A DNA stretch of 64,000 nucleotides from Streptomyces ardesiacus (GCF_003112575.1 NZ_BEWC01000002.1:1054001-1118000), one strand, 5' to 3'. Counted from the stretch's first letter, positions 8,095 through 19,769 are shown. Numbers and translations: made by a program. Notes: generated by a model not told the origin, from the letters alone.

Positions 8095-8154
8095 ACGATC
8101 ATCAACGCATACGCGCGCGCCCCGGTTCCCGCCTCCCCGTACTCTGGAGGGGCT

Positions 8155-9285
8155 ATGACTGACACTCCGCAGCGCACCCGTCCCCTCCGCGTCCTCGCCG
8201 CCATGTCGGGCGGAGTCGACTCCGCCGTCGCCGCCGCCCGCGCGGCCGAGGCGGGGCACGACGTGACCGGCGTCCACCTGGCGCTCTCCGCGAACCCGCA
8301 GTCCTTCCGTACGGGCGCCCGGGGCTGTTGCACCATCGAGGACTCACGGGACGCCCGCCGGGCCGCCGACGTCATCGGCATCCCCTTCTACGTGTGGGAC
8401 CTCGCCGACCGCTTCCGCGAGGACGTGGTCGAGGACTTCGTCGCCGAGTACGAGGCCGGCCGCACCCCCAACCCGTGCCTGCGCTGCAACGAGAAGATCA
8501 AGTTCGCGGCGCTGCTCGACAAGGCGCTCGCCCTCGGCTTCGACGCCGTCTGCACCGGCCACTACGCCCAGGTGATCCTGCGCGAGGACGGCACCCGCGA
8601 GCTGCACCGCGCCTCCGACACGGCCAAGGACCAGAGCTACGTCCTCGGCGTGCTCGACGACCGCCAGCTCGCCCACGCCATGTTCCCGCTGGGCGACACG
8701 GTCACCACCAAGGACGAGATCCGCGCGGAGGCCGAGCGCCGGGGTCTCGCGGTGGCCAAGAAGCCCGACTCGCACGACATCTGCTTCATCGCCGACGGCG
8801 ACACCCAGGGCTTCCTCGCCGACCGCCTCGGCAAGGCGGAGGGCGACATCGTCGACGAGGCCGGCAACCGCCTCGGCACCCACGAGGGCGCCTACGGCTA
8901 CACCATCGGCCAGCGCAAGGGCCTCAGGATCGGCACCCCGGCCCCCGACGGCAAGCCCCGCTACGTCCTGGACATCTCCCCGGTGAACAACACCGTGACG
9001 GTCGGCCCGGCCGAGGCCCTCGACGTCGACGCCCTCCGCGCGATCAGGCCCCGCTGGTGCGGCGCCGCCCCCACCGGCCCCGGCACCTACACCGCCCAGC
9101 TCCGCGCCCACGGCGGCGAGAGCGAGGTCCGCGCCGAACTGGTCGACGGCACCCTGGAGGTGACGTTCACCGAGCCGGTGCGCGGCGTCGCCCCCGGCCA
9201 GGCGATCGTGCTGTACGACGGCACGCGCGTGGTGGGCTCGGCGACCATCGCCTCGACGGTGCGGGCGACGGCCGGCGCGGCCTGA
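8155..9285 (+). CDS. mnmA: tRNA-specific 2-thiouridylase MnmA
   Basis: MnmA (TrmU) adenylates and then thiolates U34 of tRNA Lys, Glu and Gln using persulfide sulfur. The 376-residue product starts with the PP-loop ATP site AMSGGVDS (residues 16-23). It has the conserved Cys region [12 protein letters not shown] and the second catalytic Cys in SHDICFI. The [20 protein letters not shown] block and the C-terminal beta-barrel follow. ATG 8155 has GGAGG 4 nt upstream and a possible -10 TACTCT at 8140, so it is preferred over in-frame upstream codons that run into the amidase. The nearby cysteine desulfurase fits as sulfur donor. Confidence 0.97.
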   Translation: MTDTPQRTRPLRVLAAMSGGVDSAVAAARAAEAGHDVTGVHLALSANPQSFRTGARGCCTIEDSRDARRAADVIGIPFYVWDLADRFREDVVEDFVAEYEAGRTPNPCLRCNEKIKFAALLDKALALGFDAVCTGHYAQVILREDGTRELHRASDTAKDQSYVLGVLDDRQLAHAMFPLGDTVTTKDEIRAEAERRGLAVAKKPDSHDICFIADGDTQGFLADRLGKAEGDIVDEAGNRLGTHEGAYGYTIGQRKGLRIGTPAPDGKPRYVLDISPVNNTVTVGPAEALDVDALRAIRPRWCGAAPTGPGTYTAQLRAHGGESEVRAELVDGTLEVTFTEPVRGVAPGQAIVLYDGTRVVGSATIASTVRATAGAA

Positions 9286-9328
9286 TCCGCGCGCCGGTCA
9301 CGCCCGTGCGGTCCGCGCCGTCGCCGGC

Positions 9329-10108
9329 TCACGCGGCGAGGAACTCCGCCAGGACCGGCGCCAGTACGCCCGGCTCCACCCGGTGGGTCTGCCCGGCCAC
9401 GGTGCCGTACGTCCCTTCGGGGGCCGCCTGTGCGACGGCGCGGGCGGCCTCGTGCCACCACGCGTCGCTCGCACCGCCCGCGAGGGCCAGCAGGGGGGCA
9501 CCGATCGAGGCGATCGCGGACGTGGGGACCCGGCCCCCGCCCAGCACGGCGTCGTCGTACGCCAGGCTCGGCGCCAACGACTCCATCCCGGCCCACATCG
9601 GGGACTGCCGGGCGCCCCGGATCATCTCCTCGCCCAGCCCGGTGTGACGCAGGAACAGCTCCACGGCGTCCCCGCGCCCACCCCGCCCGAGGGCCTCGGC
9701 CAGCCGCTCGGTGTACGCGGCGGCGGCCCGCACGGCCGCGTCGTCCATGGCGTACGGCACCTCGTACACGGCCACCCGGCGCACCGGCAGCCCGCTCGCC
9801 GCCGCGCGCAGCACCAGTGCGCCGCCCGACGACATGCCGTACAGCGAGGCCTCGCCGCCCACCTCCTCGATCAGCGCCGCCAGGTCCTCGATCTCGCGTT
9901 CCACCGCGTAGGGCGCCGTGTCGCCGCTCCCGCCGCGCCCCCGGCGGTCGTACACGACCACATCGAAACGGTCCGACAGCTCGGCGGCCAGCGGTGCCGT
10001 CGTCGCCCCGGTCGACATGGCGCCGCTGACGAGCACGACCACCGGTCCCTGCCCGGACCGGTGGTAGGCGATGCGGGTGCCGTCACGGGAAACAGTCGTC
10101 TTCTCCAT
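9329..10108 (-). CDS. Alpha/beta hydrolase
   Basis: The predicted 259-residue soluble hydrolase has the alpha/beta fold. The nucleophile elbow is GMSSGG (Ser near residue 93), the oxyanion region is VSGAMSTG, and there is a late His in GQTHRVEP; the acidic member is less certain. The motif VVVYDRRGRGGSGDT early in the protein is typical of esterase/epoxide-hydrolase-like members. The substrate is unknown. It converges on mnmA with 43 bp between and lies 37 bp downstream of the DUF427 gene on the same strand, so the two may be co-transcribed. Confidence 0.85.
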   Translation of the reverse strand: MEKTTVSRDGTRIAYHRSGQGPVVVLVSGAMSTGATTAPLAAELSDRFDVVVYDRRGRGGSGDTAPYAVEREIEDLAALIEEVGGEASLYGMSSGGALVLRAAASGLPVRRVAVYEVPYAMDDAAVRAAAAYTERLAEALGRGGRGDAVELFLRHTGLGEEMIRGARQSPMWAGMESLAPSLAYDDAVLGGGRVPTSAIASIGAPLLALAGGASDAWWHEAARAVAQAAPEGTYGTVAGQTHRVEPGVLAPVLAEFLAA

Positions 10109-10145
10109 GCCTGTGCAGACTGCCCTACGGCACCCGGTTCATCGA

Positions 10146-10487
10146 TCAGGACACTTCGGCCTCGTAGAAACAGAGGTGGTCCTTGATGTCCGCGACCTCC
10201 GGCTTCGGGTCCGGGTACGCCCAGACCAGGTCCGCCGCACCGGGCAGGGACCAGTAGGACGCGTCGCCCTTGAAGGGGCAGTGGGTGTGCGTGCCGGACG
10301 GGGTCAGCAGGTCGACGCGTACGTCCGCCGGCGGGATGTAGTACCGGTCGGGACAGCCCGTCTCGCGCAGGACGAGCGCCGCGTCGCTCTCCGCCAGGAC
10401 CTGCCCGCCGAGCACCACGCGCACGTGCCGGCCGCTCGGCTCGACGGTGATGCGATGTCCCTTGAGCTTCCCGAGTCCCTCGGTCAC
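10146..10487 (-). CDS. DUF427 domain-containing protein
   Basis: This 113-residue protein is a single DUF427 domain. It shows the family core: RVVLGGQVLAES, then RYYIPPADVRVDLL, the strongly conserved CPFKGDASYW, and DLVWAYPDPKPE followed by IKDHLCFY. DUF427 proteins are small cytoplasmic beta-rich proteins common in actinomycetes; their biochemical role is not established. A GGAGGA ribosome site precedes the ATG. It is divergent from the LOG-family gene across 90 bp. Confidence 0.9.
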   Translation of the reverse strand: MTEGLGKLKGHRITVEPSGRHVRVVLGGQVLAESDAALVLRETGCPDRYYIPPADVRVDLLTPSGTHTHCPFKGDASYWSLPGAADLVWAYPDPKPEVADIKDHLCFYEAEVS

Positions 10488-10565
10488 GATCGTCCTCCTC
10501 CGTGGCAGTGGCCTTCGTCACTACAGCGTGCCCGGGCGGCGGGTTCTTCCCGCCGCGCGGGAACG

Positions 10566-10578
10566 TACCGTTGAGCCA
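10566..10578 (+). promoter_or_regulatory. -10 element and leaderless start of the LOG gene
   Basis: TACCGT ends 6 nt before ATG 10578, the same arrangement as at 3849-3861. Confidence 0.5.
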
Positions 10579-11117
10579 TGAACATCTGCGTCTTCCTCTC
10601 CGCCGCCGACCTCGACGAGCGTTACACCCGGCCCGCCAAGGAGTTCGCCGAACTGCTCGGCAAGGGCGGACACACCCTGGTCTGGGGCGGCTCCGACGTC
10701 GGTCTGATGAAGGTCGTCGCCGACGGCGTGCAGGAGACGGGCGGGCGGCTGCTCGGGGTCTCGGTGGACTTCCTGGCGGCCAAGGCGCGCGAGGGTGCCG
10801 ACGAGATGGTGATCGCCAAGGACCTGGCCGAGCGCAAGCGGCTGCTGCTGGAGAAGGCCGACGCCGTGGTCATCATGGTGGGCGGCACCGGCACCCTCGA
10901 CGAGGCCACCGAGATCCTGGAGCTGAAGAAGCACGGACACACCGACAAGCCGGTCGTCCTGCTCAACACCGCGGGCTTCTACGACGGCCTCAGGGAGCAG
11001 TTCCGCCGCATGGAGGACGAGGGCTTCCTGCCCCGCCCCCTCACCGAGCTGGTCTTCTTCGCCGAGGAGCCGGTCGGCGCGCTCGCCTACCTGGAGGAGA
11101 GCCAGGGCATCGCGTAG
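10578..11117 (+). CDS. LOG family protein (putative nucleotide 5'-monophosphate phosphoribohydrolase)
   Basis: The 179-residue protein has the Rossmann-like fold of the LONELY GUY family. The conserved nucleotide-binding motif is present as GGTGTLDEATE, preceded by ERKRLLLEKADAVVIMV; the usual PGGxGT reads VGGTGT. Plant LOG enzymes release cytokinins from their ribotides, and bacterial homologues cleave AMP-like nucleotides or are simply uncharacterised. A cytokinin role in this organism is not implied. The start is leaderless. It lies on its own promoter, divergent from DUF427 and 18 bp upstream of the SDR gene. Confidence 0.85.
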   Translation: MNICVFLSAADLDERYTRPAKEFAELLGKGGHTLVWGGSDVGLMKVVADGVQETGGRLLGVSVDFLAAKAREGADEMVIAKDLAERKRLLLEKADAVVIMVGGTGTLDEATEILELKKHGHTDKPVVLLNTAGFYDGLREQFRRMEDEGFLPRPLTELVFFAEEPVGALAYLEESQGIA

Positions 11118-11135
11118 GGCGCCGGTGGTGCGAGC

Positions 11136-11834
11136 ATGGCGGGCATGGCTACACATGTGATCACCGGAGCGGGTTCCGGCATCGGCGAGGCCGTCGCCCG
11201 CCGCCTGCACGCACGCGGCGACGAAATCGTGCTCCACGCGCGCGACGCGGGCCGCGCCAAGGAACTGGCCGCCGCGCTCCCCGGCGCGCAGACCCTGGTC
11301 GGCGACCTCTCCGACCCGGGCAAGCTGTCCTGGGCCCTCTCCCACCAGACGCTGCCCGACCGCGTGGACTCCCTGCTGCACATCGCCGGGGTCGTCGACC
11401 TCGGCGCGGTGGGCGACCTGACCCCCAAGACCTGGATCAACCAGCTCAACGTCAACCTGGTCGCCCCCGCCGAGCTGACCCGCCTGCTGCTGCCCCAGCT
11501 CCGCGTCGCCCAGGGCCAGGTGATCTTCGTCAACTCCGGTTCCGGCCTCAACGCCCACGCCGGCTGGGCCGCGTACGGCGCCTCCAAGCACGGGCTGAAG
11601 GCGCTGGCCGACGCCCTGCGTCAGGAGGAGCACGGCAACGGCGTCCGCGTCACCTCGGTCTACCCCGGCCGCACCGCCAGCCCCATGCAGGCCAAGGTCC
11701 ACCAGCAGGAGGGCAAGGAGTACGACCCCTCCAAGTGGATCGACCCGGAGTCCGTCGCCACGACGATCCTGATGGCCCTCGACCTCCCGAGGGACGCGGA
11801 GGTCAACGATCTGACGGTGCGCCCCGGACGCTGA
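11136..11834 (+). CDS. Short-chain dehydrogenase/reductase
   Basis: The classical SDR of about 232 residues has the dinucleotide-binding motif TGAGSGIG at the N-terminus, an NAG-like IAGV, the catalytic Ser in VNSGSG and the YxxxK motif YGASK. The residue after beta-2 is Arg in LHARD, which would favour NADP(H). The substrate cannot be assigned. Two ATGs are possible (11136 and 11145). The second gives the more usual MATHVITGAG start, but neither has a clear ribosome site. The gap to the LOG gene is only 18 bp, so the two may be transcribed together. Confidence 0.85.
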   Translation: MAGMATHVITGAGSGIGEAVARRLHARGDEIVLHARDAGRAKELAAALPGAQTLVGDLSDPGKLSWALSHQTLPDRVDSLLHIAGVVDLGAVGDLTPKTWINQLNVNLVAPAELTRLLLPQLRVAQGQVIFVNSGSGLNAHAGWAAYGASKHGLKALADALRQEEHGNGVRVTSVYPGRTASPMQAKVHQQEGKEYDPSKWIDPESVATTILMALDLPRDAEVNDLTVRPGR

Positions 11835-11886
11835 GCACCGTCCGCAAGGGGCGGCGGGGGCGGGAAACAGCCCCGCGGCCCCTGCG

Positions 11887-11898
11887 TACGCTTCTCCC

Positions 11899-11899
<1 letters not shown>
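11887..11899 (+). promoter_or_regulatory. -10 element and leaderless GTG of the MetE-like gene
   Basis: TACGCT ends 6 nt before GTG 11899. There is no room for a cobalamin riboswitch in this leader. Confidence 0.5.
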
Positions 11900-15116
<3,217 letters not shown>

Positions 15117-15124
15117 CGGTTGAA

Positions 15125-15164
15125 GGCCACCCGATCGGCGCATATCAGATGCATACGGGTGGCC
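15125..15164 (+). terminator. Hairpin downstream of ligA
   Basis: GGCCACCCG (15125-15133) pairs perfectly with CGGGTGGCC (15156-15164), and an inner GCAT/ATGC pairing extends the stem. There is no U-run. It probably ends ligA transcription and separates it from the c-di-GMP gene; the rest of the 256-bp gap shows a possible -10 TACTGT at 15220. Confidence 0.55.
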
Positions 15165-15372
15165 GGGTGGCATTCGGGCAACCGTCGACGACCGGTGCCC
15201 CTGGACGCCTTACGCGGCCTACTGTTGAGGGGTGCGCCCGCCGTGCCCAGCCGCGGTCGGGGCACCCCCTGCCCCGAGCGACAGGGGAACGGGTCTCCCA
15301 CGCGGAGCCGTTGAAGGTGGTCGAGGCGGGGACCGCGTGGTGTGGGCACCGCCGGCTGTGAGAGGGACGGGA

Positions 15373-17610
15373 ATGGAACCGACCGAGAGTGCCGCCGCGG
15401 GCTCACGGCTGCGCCTGCGTCACATGGCGGGCGCGCGGCACGTGAGCCGGTGGCTCGGGCAACGCGATGGCGGCGTCCCGCACCCCGCGACGGGCCCCCG
15501 CGTGCCGCAGGCGACCGGCCACACCACCGGACACCTCCGGGTCCCGGCCGGTCCGGCCGACCCGGACGCCGAACGGCACCTGTCCTGGCCCGCGTTGCCC
15601 GCGGCGGTCGTCGCGACCGCCGCCTTCGTGCTGGGCGCCGGCTTCTACCGGGCGTTCAGCGACGGCCACGCCCTCTTCCCGTCCGGCACCGTCGGCTGGT
15701 CCCTGGCCGTGCTGGCCGGCATCGTCGTCGGCCACCTCGTCATGCTCGGCCGCGCCCGCTGGTGGGGCGGCACCGGCTCGGGCGCCGCCCTCACTCTCGC
15801 CGTCCTGCTGCTGTACGGCTGGATCCCGGCCGGCATGGTCAGCCTCACCGTCGTCGTCCTGGTCGGCATAGCCCGCCGGGGCCGCTGGCGGCAGGGCGTC
15901 CTGCACGGCGCGGTGGACCTCCTCGGCATCGCCGCGGGCGCCCTGCTCCTCCGCGTCTGCGGTTCCGTACCGTCCGTCGAGCGTCCCTGGGACCCCGACA
16001 CCTGGGGGGTGTACGCGGCACCCAAGGTGGTGCTCGTCGCCGTCGCCTACCTCGCCGTCACCCGCGCCCTGCTGTGGTACCTGCAGACCCCGCGCCCCGG
16101 TCTGCCCACCGTCGCCCGCACCGCCCTGGTCAGACAGGGCCTGGTCGCCGTCGCCCTGCTCGGCATCGCCCCGCTGGTCTGCGTCGTCGCCCTCGCCAAG
16201 CCGCTGCTGCTGCCACTGTTCGCCATCCCGCTCATCGCCCTCGACTCCACGCTGTGGATCGCCCGCGCCCGCGCCGAGGAGCAGTTGCGCGACCCGCTCA
16301 CCGGTCTGCCCAACCGGCAGTGGCTGCTGGAGCGCACCTGGAGCGCGCTGGACGACGCGGAGCGCATCGGCGCCCGCGCCGCCCTGATGCTGATCGACCT
16401 CGACCGTTTCCGGTCGGTCAACGACACGCTCGGTCACCTCGCCGGCGACCGGCTCCTGCTGCAGACCGCCGACCGGCTGCGCCAGGCCCTGCCGCGCGGG
16501 GCGGAGGCCGCGCGGCTCGGCGGCGACGAGTTCGCCGTGTTACTGCCCGTCGCCGACTCCACCACGTCGGCGACCCGGATCGCCCGCGGCCTCGTCGGCG
16601 CCCTCGGCTCCCCGATGGACCTGGACGGGCTCACCCTGGTGCTGGAGGCCAGCGCGGGCGTCGCCGTCTTCCCCGACCACGCGCTGGACGCCGAAGGGCT
16701 GCTGCGCCGCGCCGACGTGGCGATGTACCAGGCGAAGCGGGACCGCACCGGGGTCGAGGTCTACGAGTCCAAGCGGGACTCCAACACGCCGGACCGGCTC
16801 GGTCTCCTCGGCGACCTGCGCCGGGCGCTGGACGCCCGCGAGGTCGAGCTGCACTACCAGCCCAAGGTCCGCTTCGACGGGCAGGTCGCCGGCCTGGAGG
16901 CGCTGGTGCGCTGGGTGCACCCCGAGCGCGGCAGGGTGCCGCCGGACGAGTTCATAGCCATCGCCGAGTCCTCCGGGCTGATGCCCCACCTCACCGAGTA
17001 CGTCCTGGAGACGGCGCTCGGCCAGGTCGCCCACTGGCGCTCCCAGGGCCTGTTCGTGCCGGTCGCGGTCAACGTCTCCCCGCGCGACGTGCACACCCCC
17101 GGCTTCGCGGGGTCGGTGGCCGCCCGGCTGGCCCGGCACGGGGTTCCCGCGGGAGCGCTCCAACTCGAGATCACCGAGCACGTCCTCCTGGAGGACCCCC
17201 AGCGCGCGGCCGACACCCTCAACGCGCTGACCGGGCACGGCGTCAAGATGTCCCTGGACGACTTCGGCACCGGCTACTCCTCCCTCGTCCACCTGCGCAG
17301 GCTCCCCGTCAGCGAGCTGAAGATCGACCGGTCCTTCGTGGCCCGGCTGGCCGTCGACACCGAGGACGCCGAGATCGTCCGCTGCACCGTCGACCTCGCC
17401 CACTCCCTCGGCCTGCTCGTCGTCGCGGAGGGCGTGGAGGACGACGAGACCTGGGAGCGCCTGCGCGATCTGGGCTGCGACGCCGTACAGGGCTGGCTCG
17501 TCGCGGCCGCGATGCCCCCGGAGGAGACCACGGCCTGGCTGCTCGCCCGCGGGTCCAGGGGCTGGGTACGGGCCGGCGCCGCCCTGCCGGCGGCAGCGAG
17601 CGACGAGTGA
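15373..17610 (+). CDS. rmdB: Membrane GGDEF-EAL protein (c-di-GMP synthesis/degradation), RmdB-like
   Basis: The predicted 745-residue protein has a polar N-terminus and five or six membrane helices (residues about 75-300). A GGDEF domain follows, with the GGDEF motif intact and no RxxD inhibitory site at the canonical position. The C-terminal EAL domain keeps LEALVRW, VNVSPRD, EITEH, DDFGTGYSSL, KIDRSF, AEGVE and QGW, so it should be active. Position beside ligA and overall layout match S. coelicolor RmdB, a phosphodiesterase affecting development, hence the symbol. A TTA codon at 16540-16542 (residue 390, right after GGDEFAV) makes translation depend on the bldA tRNA. ATG 15373 has GGGA nearby; the start is not certain. 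Confidence 0.93.
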   Translation: MEPTESAAAGSRLRLRHMAGARHVSRWLGQRDGGVPHPATGPRVPQATGHTTGHLRVPAGPADPDAERHLSWPALPAAVVATAAFVLGAGFYRAFSDGHALFPSGTVGWSLAVLAGIVVGHLVMLGRARWWGGTGSGAALTLAVLLLYGWIPAGMVSLTVVVLVGIARRGRWRQGVLHGAVDLLGIAAGALLLRVCGSVPSVERPWDPDTWGVYAAPKVVLVAVAYLAVTRALLWYLQTPRPGLPTVARTALVRQGLVAVALLGIAPLVCVVALAKPLLLPLFAIPLIALDSTLWIARARAEEQLRDPLTGLPNRQWLLERTWSALDDAERIGARAALMLIDLDRFRSVNDTLGHLAGDRLLLQTADRLRQALPRGAEAARLGGDEFAVLLPVADSTTSATRIARGLVGALGSPMDLDGLTLVLEASAGVAVFPDHALDAEGLLRRADVAMYQAKRDRTGVEVYESKRDSNTPDRLGLLGDLRRALDAREVELHYQPKVRFDGQVAGLEALVRWVHPERGRVPPDEFIAIAESSGLMPHLTEYVLETALGQVAHWRSQGLFVPVAVNVSPRDVHTPGFAGSVAARLARHGVPAGALQLEITEHVLLEDPQRAADTLNALTGHGVKMSLDDFGTGYSSLVHLRRLPVSELKIDRSFVARLAVDTEDAEIVRCTVDLAHSLGLLVVAEGVEDDETWERLRDLGCDAVQGWLVAAAMPPEETTAWLLARGSRGWVRAGAALPAAASDE
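16540..16542 (+). other. TTA leucine codon (bldA-dependent) within the GGDEF domain
   Basis: In the reading frame from 15373, codon 390 is TTA, encoding the first Leu after GGDEFAV. It is the only TTA codon I noticed in a confidently assigned gene of this window. In Streptomyces TTA is read by the developmentally regulated bldA tRNA. Confidence 0.85.
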
Positions 17611-17682
17611 CCTGAGCCCCGTCGGCGCCGGCCAGCCCTCCCGCTGCCGGCCGGGAGCGGGCCGGGGCCCGCGTCGTGGCGG

Positions 17683-18273
17683 TCAGCCCGCCCGGTCCCG
17701 CGGCGCGAGGCGCCCGACCAGCAGGGCCAGCCGGCTCTCGTGGGCCTCCGGGGGCAGCCGGCCGCTGCGCGTCAGCGTCACCAGCCCGTGCAGACCCGCC
17801 CAGAAGGTCTCCGTGAGCAGGGCCGGGTCGTCGTCCTCGTGGGCGACCGGCTCGACGGCCCGTCGCAGTTCGGCGAAGGCTGCCCGAAGAGGGGCCGGAG
17901 CCTCGGGCGTGGCGAACGGCAGGTCCACCAGGTGCGTGAACATCGCGTCGTAGAGCGCGGGCCGGCGCCGTCCGAAGTCCGTGTACGCCCCGCCGACCGC
18001 CGCCGGCCTCCCGTACGCGCCCCCGGCCGCGGCGGTCGCCGCCCGCAGTGCGGCCGTCAGCTCCTCGCTGCCCTCCAGCGCGACCGCCGTCATGATCGCG
18101 CCCTTGCCCCGGAAGTGGCTGTAGAGGACGGGCTGGCTGTACCCGATCTCGGCGGACAGCCGGCGCGTGGTGACCGCGTCCCAGCCCTCCGCCTCGGCCA
18201 GGTCCCGCGCGGCCGTCACGATCAGCCGCGCGCGTTCCGCCCGTTCGCGCTCCCGGCGCGTCCGCATCGTCAT
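17683..18273 (-). CDS. TetR-family transcriptional regulator
   Basis: The 196-residue repressor-type protein has an N-terminal HTH (RLIVTAARDLAEAEGWDAVT, then RRLSAEIGYSQPVLYSHF) and a helical C-terminal domain resembling the TetR_C family found in actinomycetes (FAELRRAVEPV, TFWAGLHGLVTL). ATG 18273 (MTMRT) is used. It is divergent from a DUF4267 membrane-protein gene. Two perfect CTAGC-N3-GCTAG palindromes lie in the 85-bp gap, a textbook arrangement for TetR autoregulation and control of the divergent gene. The inducer is unknown. Confidence 0.92.
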   Translation of the reverse strand: MTMRTRRERERAERARLIVTAARDLAEAEGWDAVTTRRLSAEIGYSQPVLYSHFRGKGAIMTAVALEGSEELTAALRAATAAAGGAYGRPAAVGGAYTDFGRRRPALYDAMFTHLVDLPFATPEAPAPLRAAFAELRRAVEPVAHEDDDPALLTETFWAGLHGLVTLTRSGRLPPEAHESRLALLVGRLAPRDRAG

Positions 18274-18283
18274 GGGCTGGATT

Positions 18284-18346
18284 CTAGCAACGCTAGCCAC
18301 ACTGTCGCCGCTCTGCTAGCGTCACCCTTGTCCCTAGCGCTGCTAG
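18284..18346. promoter_or_regulatory. Twin 13-bp TetR operators CTAGC-N3-GCTAG
   Basis: CTAGCAACGCTAG spans 18284-18296 and CTAGCGCTGCTAG spans 18334-18346, centres 50 bp apart. A half site GCTAGC lies between them. The second copy sits just before the AAGGAG ribosome site of the DUF4267 gene, so binding would block it. Confidence 0.8.
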
Positions 18347-18358
18347 TAAGGAGTGGTC

Positions 18359-18730
18359 ATGACCGTCACCGCGTACACCCTGGCCGTCGTCCTCAACCTG
18401 TTCTGCCTGTTCCTGGGGTACCGCTTCCTGTTCCGGCCCGGCCCGGCCGCCGCCGGCTACGGCGCCCCGGCCGACCCCGGCGGCGACGCCGCCGCCTACC
18501 TGACGGTCAAGGGCGTCAGGGACGGCACCCTCGGCGTGGTCGGCCTGGCGCTGCTGGCCTTCGCCGGCGCCCGCGCCGAGGCGTGGTTCATGCTCTGCGT
18601 CGCCCTGGTCCCGCTCGCCGACACGCTCATAGTGCTGCGCCACGGGGGTACCAGGGCGGTGGCCTTCGGGATCCACTTCGCCACCGCCGTCGTCGTCCTC
18701 GTCAGCGCCGGACTGCTCTTCGCCGTCTGA
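18359..18730 (+). CDS. DUF4267 family small membrane protein
   Basis: The 123-residue protein has four hydrophobic segments and matches DUF4267: an N-terminal helix LAVVLNLFCLFLGYRFLF, then AYLTVKGVRDGTLGVVGLALLAF and two later helices with ALVPLADTLIVLRHGG. No biochemical role is established. Start ATG 18359 follows AAGGAG by about 5 nt. It is divergent from a TetR gene and shares two palindromic operators with it. Regulator plus small membrane protein suggests a response to a small hydrophobic ligand, but this is inference. Confidence 0.88.
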   Translation: MTVTAYTLAVVLNLFCLFLGYRFLFRPGPAAAGYGAPADPGGDAAAYLTVKGVRDGTLGVVGLALLAFAGARAEAWFMLCVALVPLADTLIVLRHGGTRAVAFGIHFATAVVVLVSAGLLFAV

Positions 18731-18737
18731 CCACGCC

Positions 18738-18780
18738 CGGCCCGGCACACCGGCCCGGCACACCGGCCCGGCGGGCCCGT
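18738..18780. repeat. Short GC-rich direct repeat between DUF4267 and cupin genes
   Basis: The unit GCCCGGCACACCG is repeated in tandem with a partial third copy. It contains CCGG-rich inverted stretches and may act as a weak terminator. Confidence 0.4.
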
Positions 18781-18836
18781 GCGCCACGCCCGTCCGGGTA
18801 CGCTCAACCGCCGTTCCGTCCCAGGGGGTCCGAGAG

Positions 18837-19331
18837 ATGTCGCTGTTCGTTCCGGAGTTCGACGAGTCCGTGGTCGTCCGCGAGGCCGAGGCCGAGGTCG
18901 TCGGCCGGGCGCCCGTCACCGTGCGCCTGCTGGCCGACAGCAGCTCCACCGGCGGTGCCCTGTCCACCCAGCGCGTCACCCTCACCGCGGGTGCCGACGG
19001 CGCCGCACCGCACTGGCACGACAACTCCGCCGAGATGTTCTTCCTCCTCGACGGCGCCGCCGACGTCCTCTCCGGCGACGAGGTCCTCACCGCGGGCCCG
19101 GGCGACCTCGTCGTCGTCCCGCCCGGCAAGCCGCACGCCTTCGCCGCCGTGCCCGGAGCCGACGCCGACCTGCTCATCGTCCTCACGCCGGGCGTCGAAC
19201 GCTTCGAGTACTTCCGCCACCTGCGGCGCATCGCCCTCGGCGAGGCCACCCGGGAGAGCCTGCTGGAGGTCCAGGAGCTGTACGACAACCACTTCCTGAG
19301 CAGCGCCGCCTGGGACGCGCGACGCCGGTGA
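18837..19331 (+). CDS. Cupin-domain protein
   Basis: The 164-residue protein is a single cupin barrel. Motif 1 gives PHWHDNSAEMF with two His and a Glu as metal ligands. Motif 2 gives GDLVVVPPGKPHAF with the third His. Such proteins bind a divalent metal and may be dioxygenases, isomerases or sensors; nothing in the sequence narrows this. The C-terminal helix (SLLEVQELYDNHFLSSAAWD) is longer than a minimal cupin. It lies between DUF4267 and gatC and may be a single-gene unit. Confidence 0.85.
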   Translation: MSLFVPEFDESVVVREAEAEVVGRAPVTVRLLADSSSTGGALSTQRVTLTAGADGAAPHWHDNSAEMFFLLDGAADVLSGDEVLTAGPGDLVVVPPGKPHAFAAVPGADADLLIVLTPGVERFEYFRHLRRIALGEATRESLLEVQELYDNHFLSSAAWDARRR

Positions 19332-19375
19332 GCCGCTCCGGGGAAACCGTTTAACGGCCACGGCGCCCGGCCCCA

Positions 19376-19429
19376 TAGGATTGGGCCAAACCGATTGGGT
19401 CGATTCGACGGGGACAAGCGACTTGTCCC
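19376..19429 (+). promoter_or_regulatory. gatCAB promoter candidate and leader hairpin
   Basis: TAGGAT (19376-19381) is a plausible -10. In the transcribed leader GGGACAAG (19411-19418) pairs perfectly with CTTGTCCC (19422-19429) around CGA, 44 nt before the gatC start. It could be a stability hairpin or a protein-binding site. Confidence 0.45.
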
Positions 19430-19472
19430 GGCCGACGTGCCCCGACCACACACTCACCCAGAGGAACGCTGC

Positions 19473-19769
19473 ATGCCTGGCATCACGCGCGAGGAGGTCG
19501 CCCACCTCGCCCGGCTGGCGCGTCTGGAGCTGAAGCCCGAAGAGCTCGAGCACTTCGCGGGACAGCTTGACGACATCATCGGCGCGGTCGCCCGCGTCAG
19601 CGAGGTCGCCGACCAAGACGTACCGCCGACCTCGCACCCGCTCCCGCTGACGAACGTCATGCGGCCGGACGAGGTCCGTCCGTCGCTCACGCCCGAGCAG
19701 GCGCTCTCCGGCGCCCCGGCCCAGGAGCAGCAGCGTTTCAAGGTGCCGCAGATCCTGGGGGAGGAGTAA
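19473..19769 (+). CDS. gatC: Asp-tRNA(Asn)/Glu-tRNA(Gln) amidotransferase subunit C
   Basis: The predicted 98-residue GatC stabilises GatA and wraps around the GatA-GatB complex. It has the family start [22 protein letters not shown], the mid motif [17 protein letters not shown] and the C-terminal [11 protein letters not shown] lies 8 nt before ATG 19473. It is the first gene of gatC-gatA-orf79-gatB, which converts misacylated Glu-tRNA(Gln) (and Asp-tRNA(Asn)) to the amidated forms. Spacing to gatA is 3 nt, so translation is coupled. Confidence 0.97.
   Translation: MPGITREEVAHLARLARLELKPEELEHFAGQLDDIIGAVARVSEVADQDVPPTSHPLPLTNVMRPDEVRPSLTPEQALSGAPAQEQQRFKVPQILGEE

Noticed and set aside
7036..8154. 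Upstream extension of mnmA in frame
   Set aside because: It runs back through the amidase and repeat array with low-complexity sequence. GGAGG before ATG 8155 and the PP-loop position settle the start.
11835..11898. Cobalamin riboswitch before the MetE-like gene
   Set aside because: The gap is only 64 bp and the transcript appears leaderless, so no room exists for the riboswitch.
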